Source of the DNA: an uncultured Acetatifactor sp.
GTDB taxonomy: Bacteria > Bacillota > Clostridia > Lachnospirales > Lachnospiraceae
Assembly (NCBI GenBank): GCA_910586835.1
Contig: CAJUJU010000052.1
Coordinates: forward strand, 1 to 29,168
Length of the DNA: 29,168 bases
Direction: 5' to 3'
Shown piece after piece: positions 8,898-16,670 of the stretch (positions are counted from its first letter, which is position 1; every line of letters starts with the position of its first letter). The position numbers and the translations under genes are program-made. A model generated the notes under the pieces. The model saw only the letters and a program-made list of their open reading frames with translations. It ran no database searches and was not told the origin of the DNA.

Positions 8898-9191
8898 TCA
8901 GTAAATGGTCACCTTTGTGTTTTCTGCCATCCATTTGCACAGTCCCGGCATACCGGCGCGCATGGCAGCGATCAGGATGAAGATGAGAAGAAAGCCAAGG
9001 ATAAAATCCCTTATATTTTTTCTTGCCTGAGTGATCTCCTCGGGACCGTCAGCCTTGGCAAAGCGAACTCCGAGGAAAATACACTGTATCGCCCCCAGAG
9101 AGCTGACGATGAGCAGCAGTGTGCCGGTGAATCCGTTCACCATATTCAGAATGGGAAGGATCAAATTGTAAAAAGCGTTGGAGTCCGTCAT
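8898..9191 (-). CDS. VirB2/TrbC pilin-like small membrane protein (second of pair)
   Basis: 97 residues. The start at 9191 is set by GGAGGTG five bases upstream. Two hydrophobic helices (about 18-42 and 63-80) are separated by a charged cytoplasmic-type loop (AKADGPEEITQARKNIRD). This is the hairpin layout of VirB2/TrbC pilins: short N-terminal segment, helix, basic loop, helix beginning near a Gly-Phe. No cleavable signal peptide is obvious. It is paralogous to the gene at 9217, shares its operon (25-base gap), and converges on the 809-aa gene. A holin-like or other small membrane role is the alternative. No other conjugation or secretion ATPase is visible in this window. Confidence 0.75.
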   Translation of the reverse strand: MTDSNAFYNLILPILNMVNGFTGTLLLIVSSLGAIQCIFLGVRFAKADGPEEITQARKNIRDFILGFLLIFILIAAMRAGMPGLCKWMAENTKVTIY

Positions 9192-9216
9192 AAGTACACC
9201 TCCAAAGATGTGCCGA

Positions 9217-9504
9217 TCAGCCGGCAGAATTCATCCATGCCTGCATTGCAGGAAGTCCCAGCTTCAGGGCCAGCATCAGCACGAAAATCAGGATAAAGCC
9301 GATCAGAGCATTCTTCAGCGCGCCCTTGGCTTTTTCTCTGTCCTGAGGTTCCTCGGCCTTGGCCAGCTTGATTCCCAGAAAAATACAGTAGATGGCGCCG
9401 ATGGCCCCTACCAGTGTGAGGATCGGGTTGATGGCCATATCCAGCAGATTTACAATGGGCCTCATCATCTGCTCAAAGGGATTTGATGTTAATAATACAT
9501 ACAT
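9217..9504 (-). CDS. VirB2/TrbC pilin-like small membrane protein (first of pair)
   Basis: 95 residues. The start at 9504 follows AAAGGAGA with eight bases spacing. Helix 1 runs about 25-48 (PILTLVGAIGAIYCIFLG), then a charged loop (KAEEPQDREKAKGALKN), then helix 2 (LIGFILIFVLMLAL). Shared features with its neighbour at 8898 include GAIxCIFLGxxxAKA and GFxLIFxL, so the pair arose by duplication. The layout fits a VirB2/TrbC-type pilin subunit; that assignment rests on topology and motif resemblance only. It is transcribed from its own strong promoter, divergent from the STAS/NRPS operon. Confidence 0.75.
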   Translation of the reverse strand: MYVLLTSNPFEQMMRPIVNLLDMAINPILTLVGAIGAIYCIFLGIKLAKAEEPQDREKAKGALKNALIGFILIFVLMLALKLGLPAMQAWMNSAG

Positions 9505-9554
9505 AATAAGTCTCCTTTCCGTTTAAAAAAGTGAAAGTATATTGCCTTGCAGCC

Positions 9555-9583
9555 ATTATATATGTGCCGGTTCATCGTTTCAA
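9555..9583 (-). promoter_or_regulatory. Sigma-A type promoter for the pilin-like pair
   Basis: On the minus strand TTGAAA (9583-9578), a 17-base spacer and a perfect TATAAT (9560-9555) lie about 50 bases ahead of the start at 9504. Confidence 0.85.
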
Positions 9584-9590
9584 CGTACAA

Positions 9591-9672
9591 TTTTGCGCTC
9601 AGACAGTCATTTTTGCGCTTTTGGGGGTTTGGATACAAAAATGGCAGTTTTGACGCAAATATTGCACTGTCT
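9591..9672. promoter_or_regulatory. Candidate operator: long inverted repeat with direct repeats
   Basis: AGACAGT (9601-9607) is mirrored by ACTGTCT (9666-9672). The match extends inward: AGACAGTCATTTTTGCG on one arm and the complement AGACAGTGCAATATTTGCG on the other. In addition TTTTGCGCT occurs twice, at 9591 and 9611, exactly 20 bp apart on the same DNA face. It lies between two divergent promoters, where a regulator of the STAS/NRPS operon or of both units could bind. Confidence 0.5.
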
Positions 9673-9687
9673 TACCCGTTCTCACCT

Positions 9688-9696
9688 TGCTACAAT
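9688..9696 (+). promoter_or_regulatory. Extended -10 promoter for the STAS/NRPS operon
   Basis: TGCTACAAT supplies a TGn extended -10 with a TACAAT hexamer, 43 bases before the first STAS start. The -35 (TGTCTT at 9668) is poor, which suggests dependence on the extended -10 or on an activator at the adjacent inverted repeat. Confidence 0.55.
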
Positions 9697-9738
9697 AAGA
9701 ATAAATGAGTTTCAGAGTCAGATAACGGAGGTATGCGG

Positions 9739-10041
9739 ATGACGGTAAAATTGATGAAACAGGGGGAGGATGCGGTTCTGTTTCTGGAGGGCAGGATCGA
9801 TACGGTGACTGCTCCGGAGGCCCAGGAGGCGCTGCTGCCCATGGTGGATGAATTCGGAAAGCTTACACTGGATTTTGACAAGGTGTCTTTTGTGAGTTCC
9901 GCCGGATTAAGGGTGCTTCTGATGCTTCAGAAAAAATGTAATGCCCAGGGCAAGGAGATGAAACTGGTACATGTCAAGTCGTCCATTATGGAGGTTTTTG
10001 ACATGACCGGATTTTCCGGTATGCTGAATATTGAGAATTGA
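9739..10041 (+). CDS. STAS-domain anti-sigma-factor antagonist 1
   Basis: 100 residues forming a single STAS domain of the SpoIIAA/RsbV type. GGAGG ends only one base before the upstream in-frame ATG at 9733 but seven bases before ATG 9739, so I choose 9739. The family's phosphorylation loop is visible as SFVSSAGLRVLL; the serines there are the expected target of the RsbW-type kinase encoded at 16263. Family function: the unphosphorylated form binds the kinase/anti-sigma protein and releases its partner. It is the first gene of an operon with a second STAS gene, an NRPS, a phosphatase and a kinase. Confidence 0.92.
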   Translation: MTVKLMKQGEDAVLFLEGRIDTVTAPEAQEALLPMVDEFGKLTLDFDKVSFVSSAGLRVLLMLQKKCNAQGKEMKLVHVKSSIMEVFDMTGFSGMLNIEN

Positions 10042-10063
10042 GAAATTTTATTGAGGTGTAATT

Positions 10064-10360
10064 ATGAAGATTATAAAAAAGGAAAACGGGGAGGCGCTGC
10101 GGTTGGCGCTGGAGGGAAGACTGGATACCAACACCGCGCCGGAGCTGGAAGCTGTGCTGAAGGGATCCCTGGAAGGAATCAAGGAACTGACCATCGACAT
10201 GACGGCGCTGGAGTATCTCTCCTCCGCAGGGCTGAGGGTGCTGCTGGGCGCACAGAAGAGCATGAATAAGCAGGGTTCCATGAAGGTGGCAAATGCGAAC
10301 GAGATGATATTGGAGGTCTTTGAGATCACGGGATTTTCAGAGATACTGACGCTGGAATAA
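10064..10360 (+). CDS. STAS-domain anti-sigma-factor antagonist 2
   Basis: 98 residues, another single STAS domain 22 bases after the first. The start at 10064 follows TTGAGGTG. The phospho-acceptor loop is ALEYLSSAGLRVLLG. It shares with its neighbour the EGRxDTxTAPE opening and the EVFxxTGFS helix, so the two are tandem duplicates. Two antagonists for one kinase would allow two inputs, or one may address another output such as the NRPS; the sequence does not decide. The NRPS gene starts 44 bases downstream. Confidence 0.92.
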   Translation: MKIIKKENGEALRLALEGRLDTNTAPELEAVLKGSLEGIKELTIDMTALEYLSSAGLRVLLGAQKSMNKQGSMKVANANEMILEVFEITGFSEILTLE

Positions 10361-10404
10361 ACGAAGACAGGCTTGAGAGACAGACAGGGGGACAGGACGG
10401 CGGT

Positions 10405-13400
10405 ATGGAAGAGGCAAATTTTGGCAGGGCATACTGTAATCGGGCGCAGCGCGCCATTGCACTGAGTGAGGGGGCTTTCGGGGAGAGTGCCCTTAATGTG
10501 ATTTCGGTGAGGCTCAGCCTTCCGGACTGCACGGCACAGCAGGCAAAGGCGGCGGCGGATCTCATACTGAAAAGTGCGGATGTGTTTTCCGCAAAACTGT
10601 GTGTGGAGGGAGAAGAGCCGTATTTTGTTCCGGGCAGGGACTCGGAGAGCTGCAGGGCTGCAGGGGGCGCAGACGAAACCGGTGGGAAGCCGGATTGCAG
10701 AGACGGGGATTGTGAGAAGCCGGAGGGAGCAGACGAAGCCCGGGGGCCGGAAGACGGGCGCCGGAGTGCTGCGGTGTGCAGGCTTGCGCAGGAGATGGAC
10801 TGCAGGGCTGAGGAGGAGTACACGCAGAAGAAGGATTGCACTCCGCTTAACTATCCGGAGCAGCTTTATGAGGTGGAGGCAATTCCCATCCGGGAAGGGG
10901 GCTGCGTGCTTTATGCCCGTTTTCACCATATTATCATGGACGGTTACGGGATGAGTCTTTTTGCACAGAAGACGCTGGATGCCCTGGAGGGAAGGGATCC
11001 GGAGTCCTCGTTTTTTTTCCGGGCAGATGAAACCGGGGAGCATGGGACGGAAAAGGAATTCTGGCAGAATTATTTTTCGGAGGCACAGTTTGAGCCGGCG
11101 GTGTTTGCGGACACCCCACAGGGGCTGGGATTTACCCGTTTCCACAGAACTCTTTCCGGGGAGATGGTGGAAAGAACAGAGCGCTTCGGGAAGGAAAACG
11201 GTGTCACCACACCCTATGTTTTTGCGGCGGCATATGCTGTCTGGCTGGCGGAGGCCACGGGAAAACAGGATGCGGTATTTCTGATGCCGCGGCTGAACCG
11301 TCAGGGCGAAGAGCTTAAGACGTTGGGCTGCTATACGCTGCTGGTTCCTGTCCGGGTGCGGGTGGAGCAGACGGATACCTTCGGGGCAGTGTGCCGCAGA
11401 ACCGCTGAGGCGGCAAGACTTGCGTCGGAGCACAAGGAGTACGGCTACGAGAATATTCTGCAGGCGGTGCGGGAGGAAAATCCGGGGGCAGGAAGCCTTT
11501 CGGAGTATGTGTTCAACTTTTACCGTTATGAGCTGCAGGCCGGGATGGATTTTTCCTGCAGTATCAGCGTGGCGGGAGCCATGCACAATCATTTTACCTG
11601 GAATATTTTCAGAGAGAGCAACGGCGGGCTGAACTTTGTGTTCGATCTGAGGGACGGCATCTGCGACAGGCAGAGGGCTGAATTTTTTATGGAGAGTGTT
11701 CTGGAGATTCTGGAACAGGGGATGAAGGGGATTCCGGTAAGCCGTATTCCTGTGGTGGGCGGCCGGGAGCGCAGGCTTCTTCTGGGCGTACAGGGGAAGA
11801 AGTATGTGGTGGATGATGAGGCAACCATCCCTTCGCTGTTCAGAAAGGCGGCGTCCAGGTATGCGGAGCGGCCCGCCTTATACGCGGGAGAGCAGAGCTA
11901 TACCTTTGCACAGTTGGATCAGGTGTCTGACACCATTGCGGTGGCGCTGGCGGCCCGGGGTGTCCGCAGCGGGGACAGCGTCGCCTTTATGCTGATGCGG
12001 GATATCCGGCTGATTCCGGTGATGCTGGGAATCGCCAAGGCAGGCGCGGCATTTATTCCGGTGGATCCCATGTATCCGAAGGACAGGGTGGACTATATTT
12101 TGGAAAACAGCGGCGCCAGGCTTCTGATTTCTTCTGCGGATGTGGAGGCGGCCCGGGAGTACGAATATCTGGAGGCGGAGGAACTGACCGCGGCGGAGGG
12201 AGAGGAGTGGGTGCTGCCTGAGATCAGACAGGAACAGACCGCCTATATGATCTATACCTCCGGAACCACGGGACGGCCCAAGGGAGTCATGCTGTCTCAC
12301 AGAGGGATTGCCAATATTGTACATCCTGACAATAATCCCTTCAGCCGGGATATTGTAGAACATTGCCAGGGCATTGTAGCCATCGGTTCGATTTGCTTTG
12401 ACATTTCTCTTTTTGAAATATTTGTGCCGCTGCTGAACGGGCTGTTTGTGGAGCTTGGAAACGAGCACGCCATGGTGGATCCGGAGGAGCTGGCGGAGCA
12501 CATTCTGCGCCACGGTGCGGACGTACTTCACTGCACGCCCTCCAGGATTGTGTCATATCTGGGAAATCCTGCCTTTACGGAGGCGCTGCAGTCGGTTCAG
12601 GCGGTGTTGTCCGCGGGGGAGGTGCTGCCGGAGAGTCTTGCCCTTCGTCTCAGGGAGCAGTATGGGATTCGGATTTACAACGGCTACGGCCCAACGGAGA
12701 CGACCATCGGCGCTACCATCACCGAGGCCGGGGATACGAAGACCATCGGAAGTCCCATCGGCAACATGGGTATATTGCTGTTAAACGGGAACAGGAAACA
12801 GGTTCCCTGGGGATGTGCCGGCGAAATCTGTATCTATGGATGCGGTGTGGGGATCGGCTACAAGGACAGACCGGAGGAGACGGAGGCAAGGTTTATCGAC
12901 TATGACGGGATGCGGGTATACCGCACCGGGGATATGGGGCGTCTTGCCGGGGACGGAAGACTGCTTTACCATGGCCGGAACGACCGTCAGGTCAAGCTCC
13001 GGGGGCTTCGCATTGAACTGTCGGAGATTGAGAAGGTTATGGGGGCCCATGAGGGAGTGGCTCAGGCGGCCTGCGTGCTGAGGAAGGTGGACGGTGTGGA
13101 TCGGCTGGCCGGTTTCTACACGGTGCAGGAGGGCTGTGAGACCCAGGCTGCGGAGCTTCGGGACTTTATGAAGGGGCGGCTGACCTCCTACATGGTGCCG
13201 GATATCTTGAAGCAGCTGGATGAGATGCCCCAGACACCGGGCGGAAAGACGGATCTGAAGGCGCTGGGCGGAATTCCGGTAGAGTTTCAGCGGATTTACC
13301 GCGCGCCTGTGAGCGAGACGGAGAAGCTGATTTGTGACGCTTTCTCCGCGGTGCTGGGAACTGCCCGGGTGGGAATGGAAGATAATTTCTTTGAGCTGGG

Positions 13401-14754
13401 CGGAGATTCCCTGAGTGCCGTCAGGCTGATGGTGGAGCTGGAAAAGACGGTTTCCGTGAAGGAGGCAAGTCTAGATTACGCAAGTCTGTTCCAGTACCCT
13501 ACGCCGGAGCTGCTGGCGGAAAAGCTGGCGGGCAGGGCCGGGGGTTCGGGAAGCTTTCCCATAGACCGGCTGGACTACGCGGGAGTGCAGGAGTATCTGG
13601 AGGGAGCCGTGTCCGATGATATGGCCGGGGCAGGAAGCAAAGAGGAGTTGTCCGGGGAAGGATATCTGGGAAACGTGCTGCTCACCGGTGTGACGGGCTA
13701 TCTGGGTATTCATATTTTTACGGAGCTTCTACGGCGCCCGGAATGCTGCGGGAAGATTTTCTGCCTGGCCAGGCCCAAGGGCAGGCTGTCGGCGGAAAAG
13801 AGGGTGAAGAGTGCGCTGTTCTATTATGCGGAATCGGATTTTGCGGAGAGCTTCGGGAAAAAGTGGTTTGTGATTCAGGGTGATATCACCCTTCCCGGTA
13901 TTTTCTCGGAGGAATTTTCGGAGCCTGTGGATACGATTATCAATTCGGCGGCCAATGTGGCGCATTTTGCTTACGGGGATATTCTGGAGAAGGTGAATGT
14001 GACCGGGGTGAAGAACCTGATCGAGTTTGCCGTGCCCCTGAGGGCATTGTTTTGCCAGATTTCCACCATCAGTGTAGGCGGTATGGCGCAGGTATCGGAG
14101 GAGCCCCGCAGCTTTTCCGAAAAGGATCTGTATGTGGGACAGGAGATATTTAATCCCTATATTGATTCCAAATACAGGGCGGAACATGCTTTGCTGCGTG
14201 CTGCGGCAGACAGGGGACTTCCGGTAAAGCTCATACGGGTGGGAAATCTGCAGGGCAGGATTCGGGACGGAGAGTTTCAGATGAATCTGCGGACAAACGC
14301 CTTTACCAGGCAGCTTTCCTCTTATGTAAGAATGGGGGCGGTTCCGGAGACCGTGTACCGGGCCAGCGTAAATTTTTCTCCTGTGGACGAGACGGCTCAC
14401 ATGATCGTGGCGCTGGCCGGAGCCAGGGAGCGGGGAGCGTTCCATGTGTATCCTGGTGAGGAGGTTGCCTGGCGCAGGCTCTTCGAAGCGTTGGAAAAAC
14501 TGGGACATCATGTCCGGGTGATCTCCGAGGAGGCGTTCGAGACGCTGCTTTCGGATTGTCTTGAGACGGAGGAGGGCCGGGAGGCGGCAGAAGGACTTCT
14601 GACGGAGCGGCCGGATCGCCGGTATGCGTATCTGCCTGTGGTGCAGGAAAAGACGGACGGTATCCTGAAAAGACTCGGGGAGCGCTGGGGTTCGGTGACG
14701 GAGGAATATCTGCACCGGTATTTGTCTGCCCTGGAAGGGATGGATTTGTTCTGA
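10405..14754 (+). CDS. Single-module NRPS, domains C-A-T-R (terminal reductase)
   Basis: 1449 residues. Condensation domain about 1-440 with intact HHIIMDG (H174-G180). Adenylation domain about 470-940 with YTSGTTGRPKG (about 617-627), NGYGPTE (about 759-765) and YRTGD/GRNDRQVKLRG. A thiolation domain follows, with ELGGDSLSA (phosphopantetheine serine S1002). The C-terminal thioester reductase (about 1085-1449) has TGVTGYLG and YIDSK (Y1252, K1256). The reductase releases the thioester with NAD(P)H as an aldehyde or alcohol, as known for this domain family. With only one module and a leading C domain, the enzyme would join an externally supplied acyl or peptidyl donor to one amino acid. Hand-aligned specificity positions read D-I-F-H-L-A-G-I-G-K; the leading Asp fits an alpha-amino acid, and I cannot assign which. 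A Cys/Glu/Gly-rich insert lies at about 90-140. No phosphopantetheinyl transferase, MbtH or exporter gene is in this operon. Confidence 0.95.
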   Translation: MEEANFGRAYCNRAQRAIALSEGAFGESALNVISVRLSLPDCTAQQAKAAADLILKSADVFSAKLCVEGEEPYFVPGRDSESCRAAGGADETGGKPDCRDGDCEKPEGADEARGPEDGRRSAAVCRLAQEMDCRAEEEYTQKKDCTPLNYPEQLYEVEAIPIREGGCVLYARFHHIIMDGYGMSLFAQKTLDALEGRDPESSFFFRADETGEHGTEKEFWQNYFSEAQFEPAVFADTPQGLGFTRFHRTLSGEMVERTERFGKENGVTTPYVFAAAYAVWLAEATGKQDAVFLMPRLNRQGEELKTLGCYTLLVPVRVRVEQTDTFGAVCRRTAEAARLASEHKEYGYENILQAVREENPGAGSLSEYVFNFYRYELQAGMDFSCSISVAGAMHNHFTWNIFRESNGGLNFVFDLRDGICDRQRAEFFMESVLEILEQGMKGIPVSRIPVVGGRERRLLLGVQGKKYVVDDEATIPSLFRKAASRYAERPALYAGEQSYTFAQLDQVSDTIAVALAARGVRSGDSVAFMLMRDIRLIPVMLGIAKAGAAFIPVDPMYPKDRVDYILENSGARLLISSADVEAAREYEYLEAEELTAAEGEEWVLPEIRQEQTAYMIYTSGTTGRPKGVMLSHRGIANIVHPDNNPFSRDIVEHCQGIVAIGSICFDISLFEIFVPLLNGLFVELGNEHAMVDPEELAEHILRHGADVLHCTPSRIVSYLGNPAFTEALQSVQAVLSAGEVLPESLALRLREQYGIRIYNGYGPTETTIGATITEAGDTKTIGSPIGNMGILLLNGNRKQVPWGCAGEICIYGCGVGIGYKDRPEETEARFIDYDGMRVYRTGDMGRLAGDGRLLYHGRNDRQVKLRGLRIELSEIEKVMGAHEGVAQAACVLRKVDGVDRLAGFYTVQEGCETQAAELRDFMKGRLTSYMVPDILKQLDEMPQTPGGKTDLKALGGIPVEFQRIYRAPVSETEKLICDAFSAVLGTARVGMEDNFFELGGDSLSAVRLMVELEKTVSVKEASLDYASLFQYPTPELLAEKLAGRAGGSGSFPIDRLDYAGVQEYLEGAVSDDMAGAGSKEELSGEGYLGNVLLTGVTGYLGIHIFTELLRRPECCGKIFCLARPKGRLSAEKRVKSALFYYAESDFAESFGKKWFVIQGDITLPGIFSEEFSEPVDTIINSAANVAHFAYGDILEKVNVTGVKNLIEFAVPLRALFCQISTISVGGMAQVSEEPRSFSEKDLYVGQEIFNPYIDSKYRAEHALLRAAADRGLPVKLIRVGNLQGRIRDGEFQMNLRTNAFTRQLSSYVRMGAVPETVYRASVNFSPVDETAHMIVALAGARERGAFHVYPGEEVAWRRLFEALEKLGHHVRVISEEAFETLLSDCLETEEGREAAEGLLTERPDRRYAYLPVVQEKTDGILKRLGERWGSVTEEYLHRYLSALEGMDLF

Positions 14755-14826
14755 TCTGTAAAATATTGAGTGATATGCGCAAAGAGGGTGTGTAAGCTCT
14801 TATTACAGCGCGCAAGGGGGTAAACG

Positions 14827-16266
14827 ATGATAACAGTGGCCTTGTGGAGTTTTGCGGTGTTTCTGGCATCTGTCTTTGCCGCGGTGCTGGCAGGTATTAC
14901 GCTGGAGCCGAAATATCCGGGGAAGATCAGGGCAGCGGTGTGGACGGCAGCCGCCCTGCTGGCCTATGCAATTGCTTTTCTGAGCTATTACATTAATCTG
15001 TACAATGATCTGGTGGGGATTCTGGGCCTTTCCGCCATGGTCTGCATGGTGGCTCAGCTTCTGTACAAGGGCACATGGTCCACCAAGCTGGTGGTGGCAC
15101 TGATGGGATGTCTCATCGGCAATGTGTCTACATTCATGCTGTGCGGAACCACGGACACCCTGGCGGGGAGTGCGCTGGGACTGATCCGGGAGAGCCCTTA
15201 TGACACGCCGAACCTGCTGTTTTTCATCGGTATCAAACTGGTGGTCTACACGGTGGGGGCAATCTGCTACGCAAAGCTGCTGCGGAAATATATTCACAAC
15301 ACCATTGAGTCCGTGGAGGGAAAGATGGCGGTGTTTGTGCCTGCTCTGCTGGTGTCTGTGGTAGGGTTTTATGTGATCAACCTGTTTTCCAACAGCAACG
15401 GGATCTATCCGGACAACAAATGGTTTTTTCCGCTGTATTTGACGGTCTGCGTCATGTTCCTGGTGGAGTTCTGGATGATTTTTTACTCCATCAATCAGAG
15501 TGCCGTGGCCATGAAAAATGCGGCGGAGCTGAATGTGGCGGCAAATATTCAACAGTCCATGCTGCCCTGTATTTTTCCGGCCTTTCCCGCCAGGGAGGAG
15601 TTTAGCATTTATGCCACCATGAATCCGGCCAAAGAGGTGGGAGGGGACTTTTACGATTTCTTTATGGTGGATGAGGGGCATTTGGCCATGGTGATTGCCG
15701 ACGTGTCGGGAAAGGGAGTTCCCGCGGCGCTTTTCATGGTCATCGGCAAGACCCTGATCAAGGATCACACACAGCCCGGCAGGGATTTGGGAAAGGTGTT
15801 TACGGAGGTCAACAATCTATTGTGCGAGTCCAACAGCGAGGGGCTTTTTATCACGGCATTCGAGGGAGTGCTGGATCTGGCCACGGGACAGTTTGACTTT
15901 GTGAACGCGGGCCATGAAATGCCCTTTATCAGCAGGGCGGGAGGGGACTTTGAGGCGCACCGGATCCGCCCGGGCTTTGTGCTGGCGGGCATGGAGGATA
16001 TGCGCTACCAGGCCGGGAGCTTTACCCTGGAAGCGGGGGATAAGATCTTCCAGTATACCGACGGCGTTACGGAGGCCACCAACGCCAGGAATGAGCTGTA
16101 CGGGATGGAGAGACTGGGAGAGATTCTGAGAAAGAACAGAAGTCAGGGCCCGGCGGGTATACTGACCGCTGTCAAGAAGGATATTGATCGTTTTGTGGGG
16201 AGCGCCCCGCAGTTTGACGATATCACCATGATCTGTATGGAGTATAAAGGAGGGGGAAAAAGATGA
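14827..16266 (+). CDS. Membrane-anchored SpoIIE/RsbU-type PP2C phosphatase
   Basis: 479 residues; the start follows AAGGGGG. The N-terminal ~225 residues form several membrane helices. A short linker (NAAELNVAANIQQSMLP) then leads into a PPM/SpoIIE phosphatase domain (about 245-475). Metal-binding motifs are present: EVGGDFYDFF, IADVSGKGVPAAL, YTDGVTEA and FDDITM. The family dephosphorylates STAS antagonists, here most likely the two encoded upstream, and the membrane part would sense an envelope or small-molecule cue. It lies 72 bases after the NRPS and overlaps the kinase gene by four bases, so translational coupling is likely. Confidence 0.92.
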   Translation: MITVALWSFAVFLASVFAAVLAGITLEPKYPGKIRAAVWTAAALLAYAIAFLSYYINLYNDLVGILGLSAMVCMVAQLLYKGTWSTKLVVALMGCLIGNVSTFMLCGTTDTLAGSALGLIRESPYDTPNLLFFIGIKLVVYTVGAICYAKLLRKYIHNTIESVEGKMAVFVPALLVSVVGFYVINLFSNSNGIYPDNKWFFPLYLTVCVMFLVEFWMIFYSINQSAVAMKNAAELNVAANIQQSMLPCIFPAFPAREEFSIYATMNPAKEVGGDFYDFFMVDEGHLAMVIADVSGKGVPAALFMVIGKTLIKDHTQPGRDLGKVFTEVNNLLCESNSEGLFITAFEGVLDLATGQFDFVNAGHEMPFISRAGGDFEAHRIRPGFVLAGMEDMRYQAGSFTLEAGDKIFQYTDGVTEATNARNELYGMERLGEILRKNRSQGPAGILTAVKKDIDRFVGSAPQFDDITMICMEYKGGGKR

Positions 16267-16670
16267 AGGAACTGACAATCAATGCGACGTTGGAGAACAT
16301 TCAGACGGTCACCGATTTTGTGGACGGGCAGCTGGAGGAGCTGGGGTGTTCCATGAAGGCGCAGATGCAGATCGACATTGCCATCGACGAGCTGTTCGGC
16401 AATATCGTCCACTATGCATACAATCCGGAGGTAGGTCCGGTCACGGTGCGGGTGGAGGTGACGGAGGATCCGCTGGCGGTGAGCATCACCTTTATCGATA
16501 ACGGCGTGCCCTATGACCCTCTGGCAAAGACGGACCCCGATGTCACACTCTCCGCGGAGGAAAGGGAAATCGGGGGCCTGGGAATTTTCATGGTGAAAAA
16601 GAGCATGGATGAGATCTCTTATGAGTACAGAAGCGGACAAAATATTCTGACCATCAAAAAGAATATGTGA
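16263..16670 (+). CDS. RsbW/SpoIIAB-type serine kinase (anti-sigma-like)
   Basis: 135 residues, a lone GHKL ATPase domain. N-box AIDELFGNIVHYAY, G1-type DNGVPYDP and GGLGIFMVKK are visible. Its ATGA overlap with the phosphatase gene indicates coupling. Family role: it phosphorylates STAS antagonists and binds either the antagonist or a partner protein, usually a sigma factor. No SigB/SigF-type sigma gene is in the window, so its output is unknown. Its 3' end overlaps the convergent anti-sigma gene by 17 bases. Confidence 0.92.
   Translation: MKELTINATLENIQTVTDFVDGQLEELGCSMKAQMQIDIAIDELFGNIVHYAYNPEVGPVTVRVEVTEDPLAVSITFIDNGVPYDPLAKTDPDVTLSAEEREIGGLGIFMVKKSMDEISYEYRSGQNILTIKKNM

Noticed and set aside
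9542..9742. 66-residue ORF in the divergent intergenic region
   Set aside because: It covers both promoters and the inverted repeat, and has no coding character.
10048..11592. 514-residue minus-strand ORF
   Set aside because: It lies opposite a STAS gene and the NRPS C domain, both of which have clear motifs; its His/Pro/Arg/Leu-rich content is typical of an antisense shadow.
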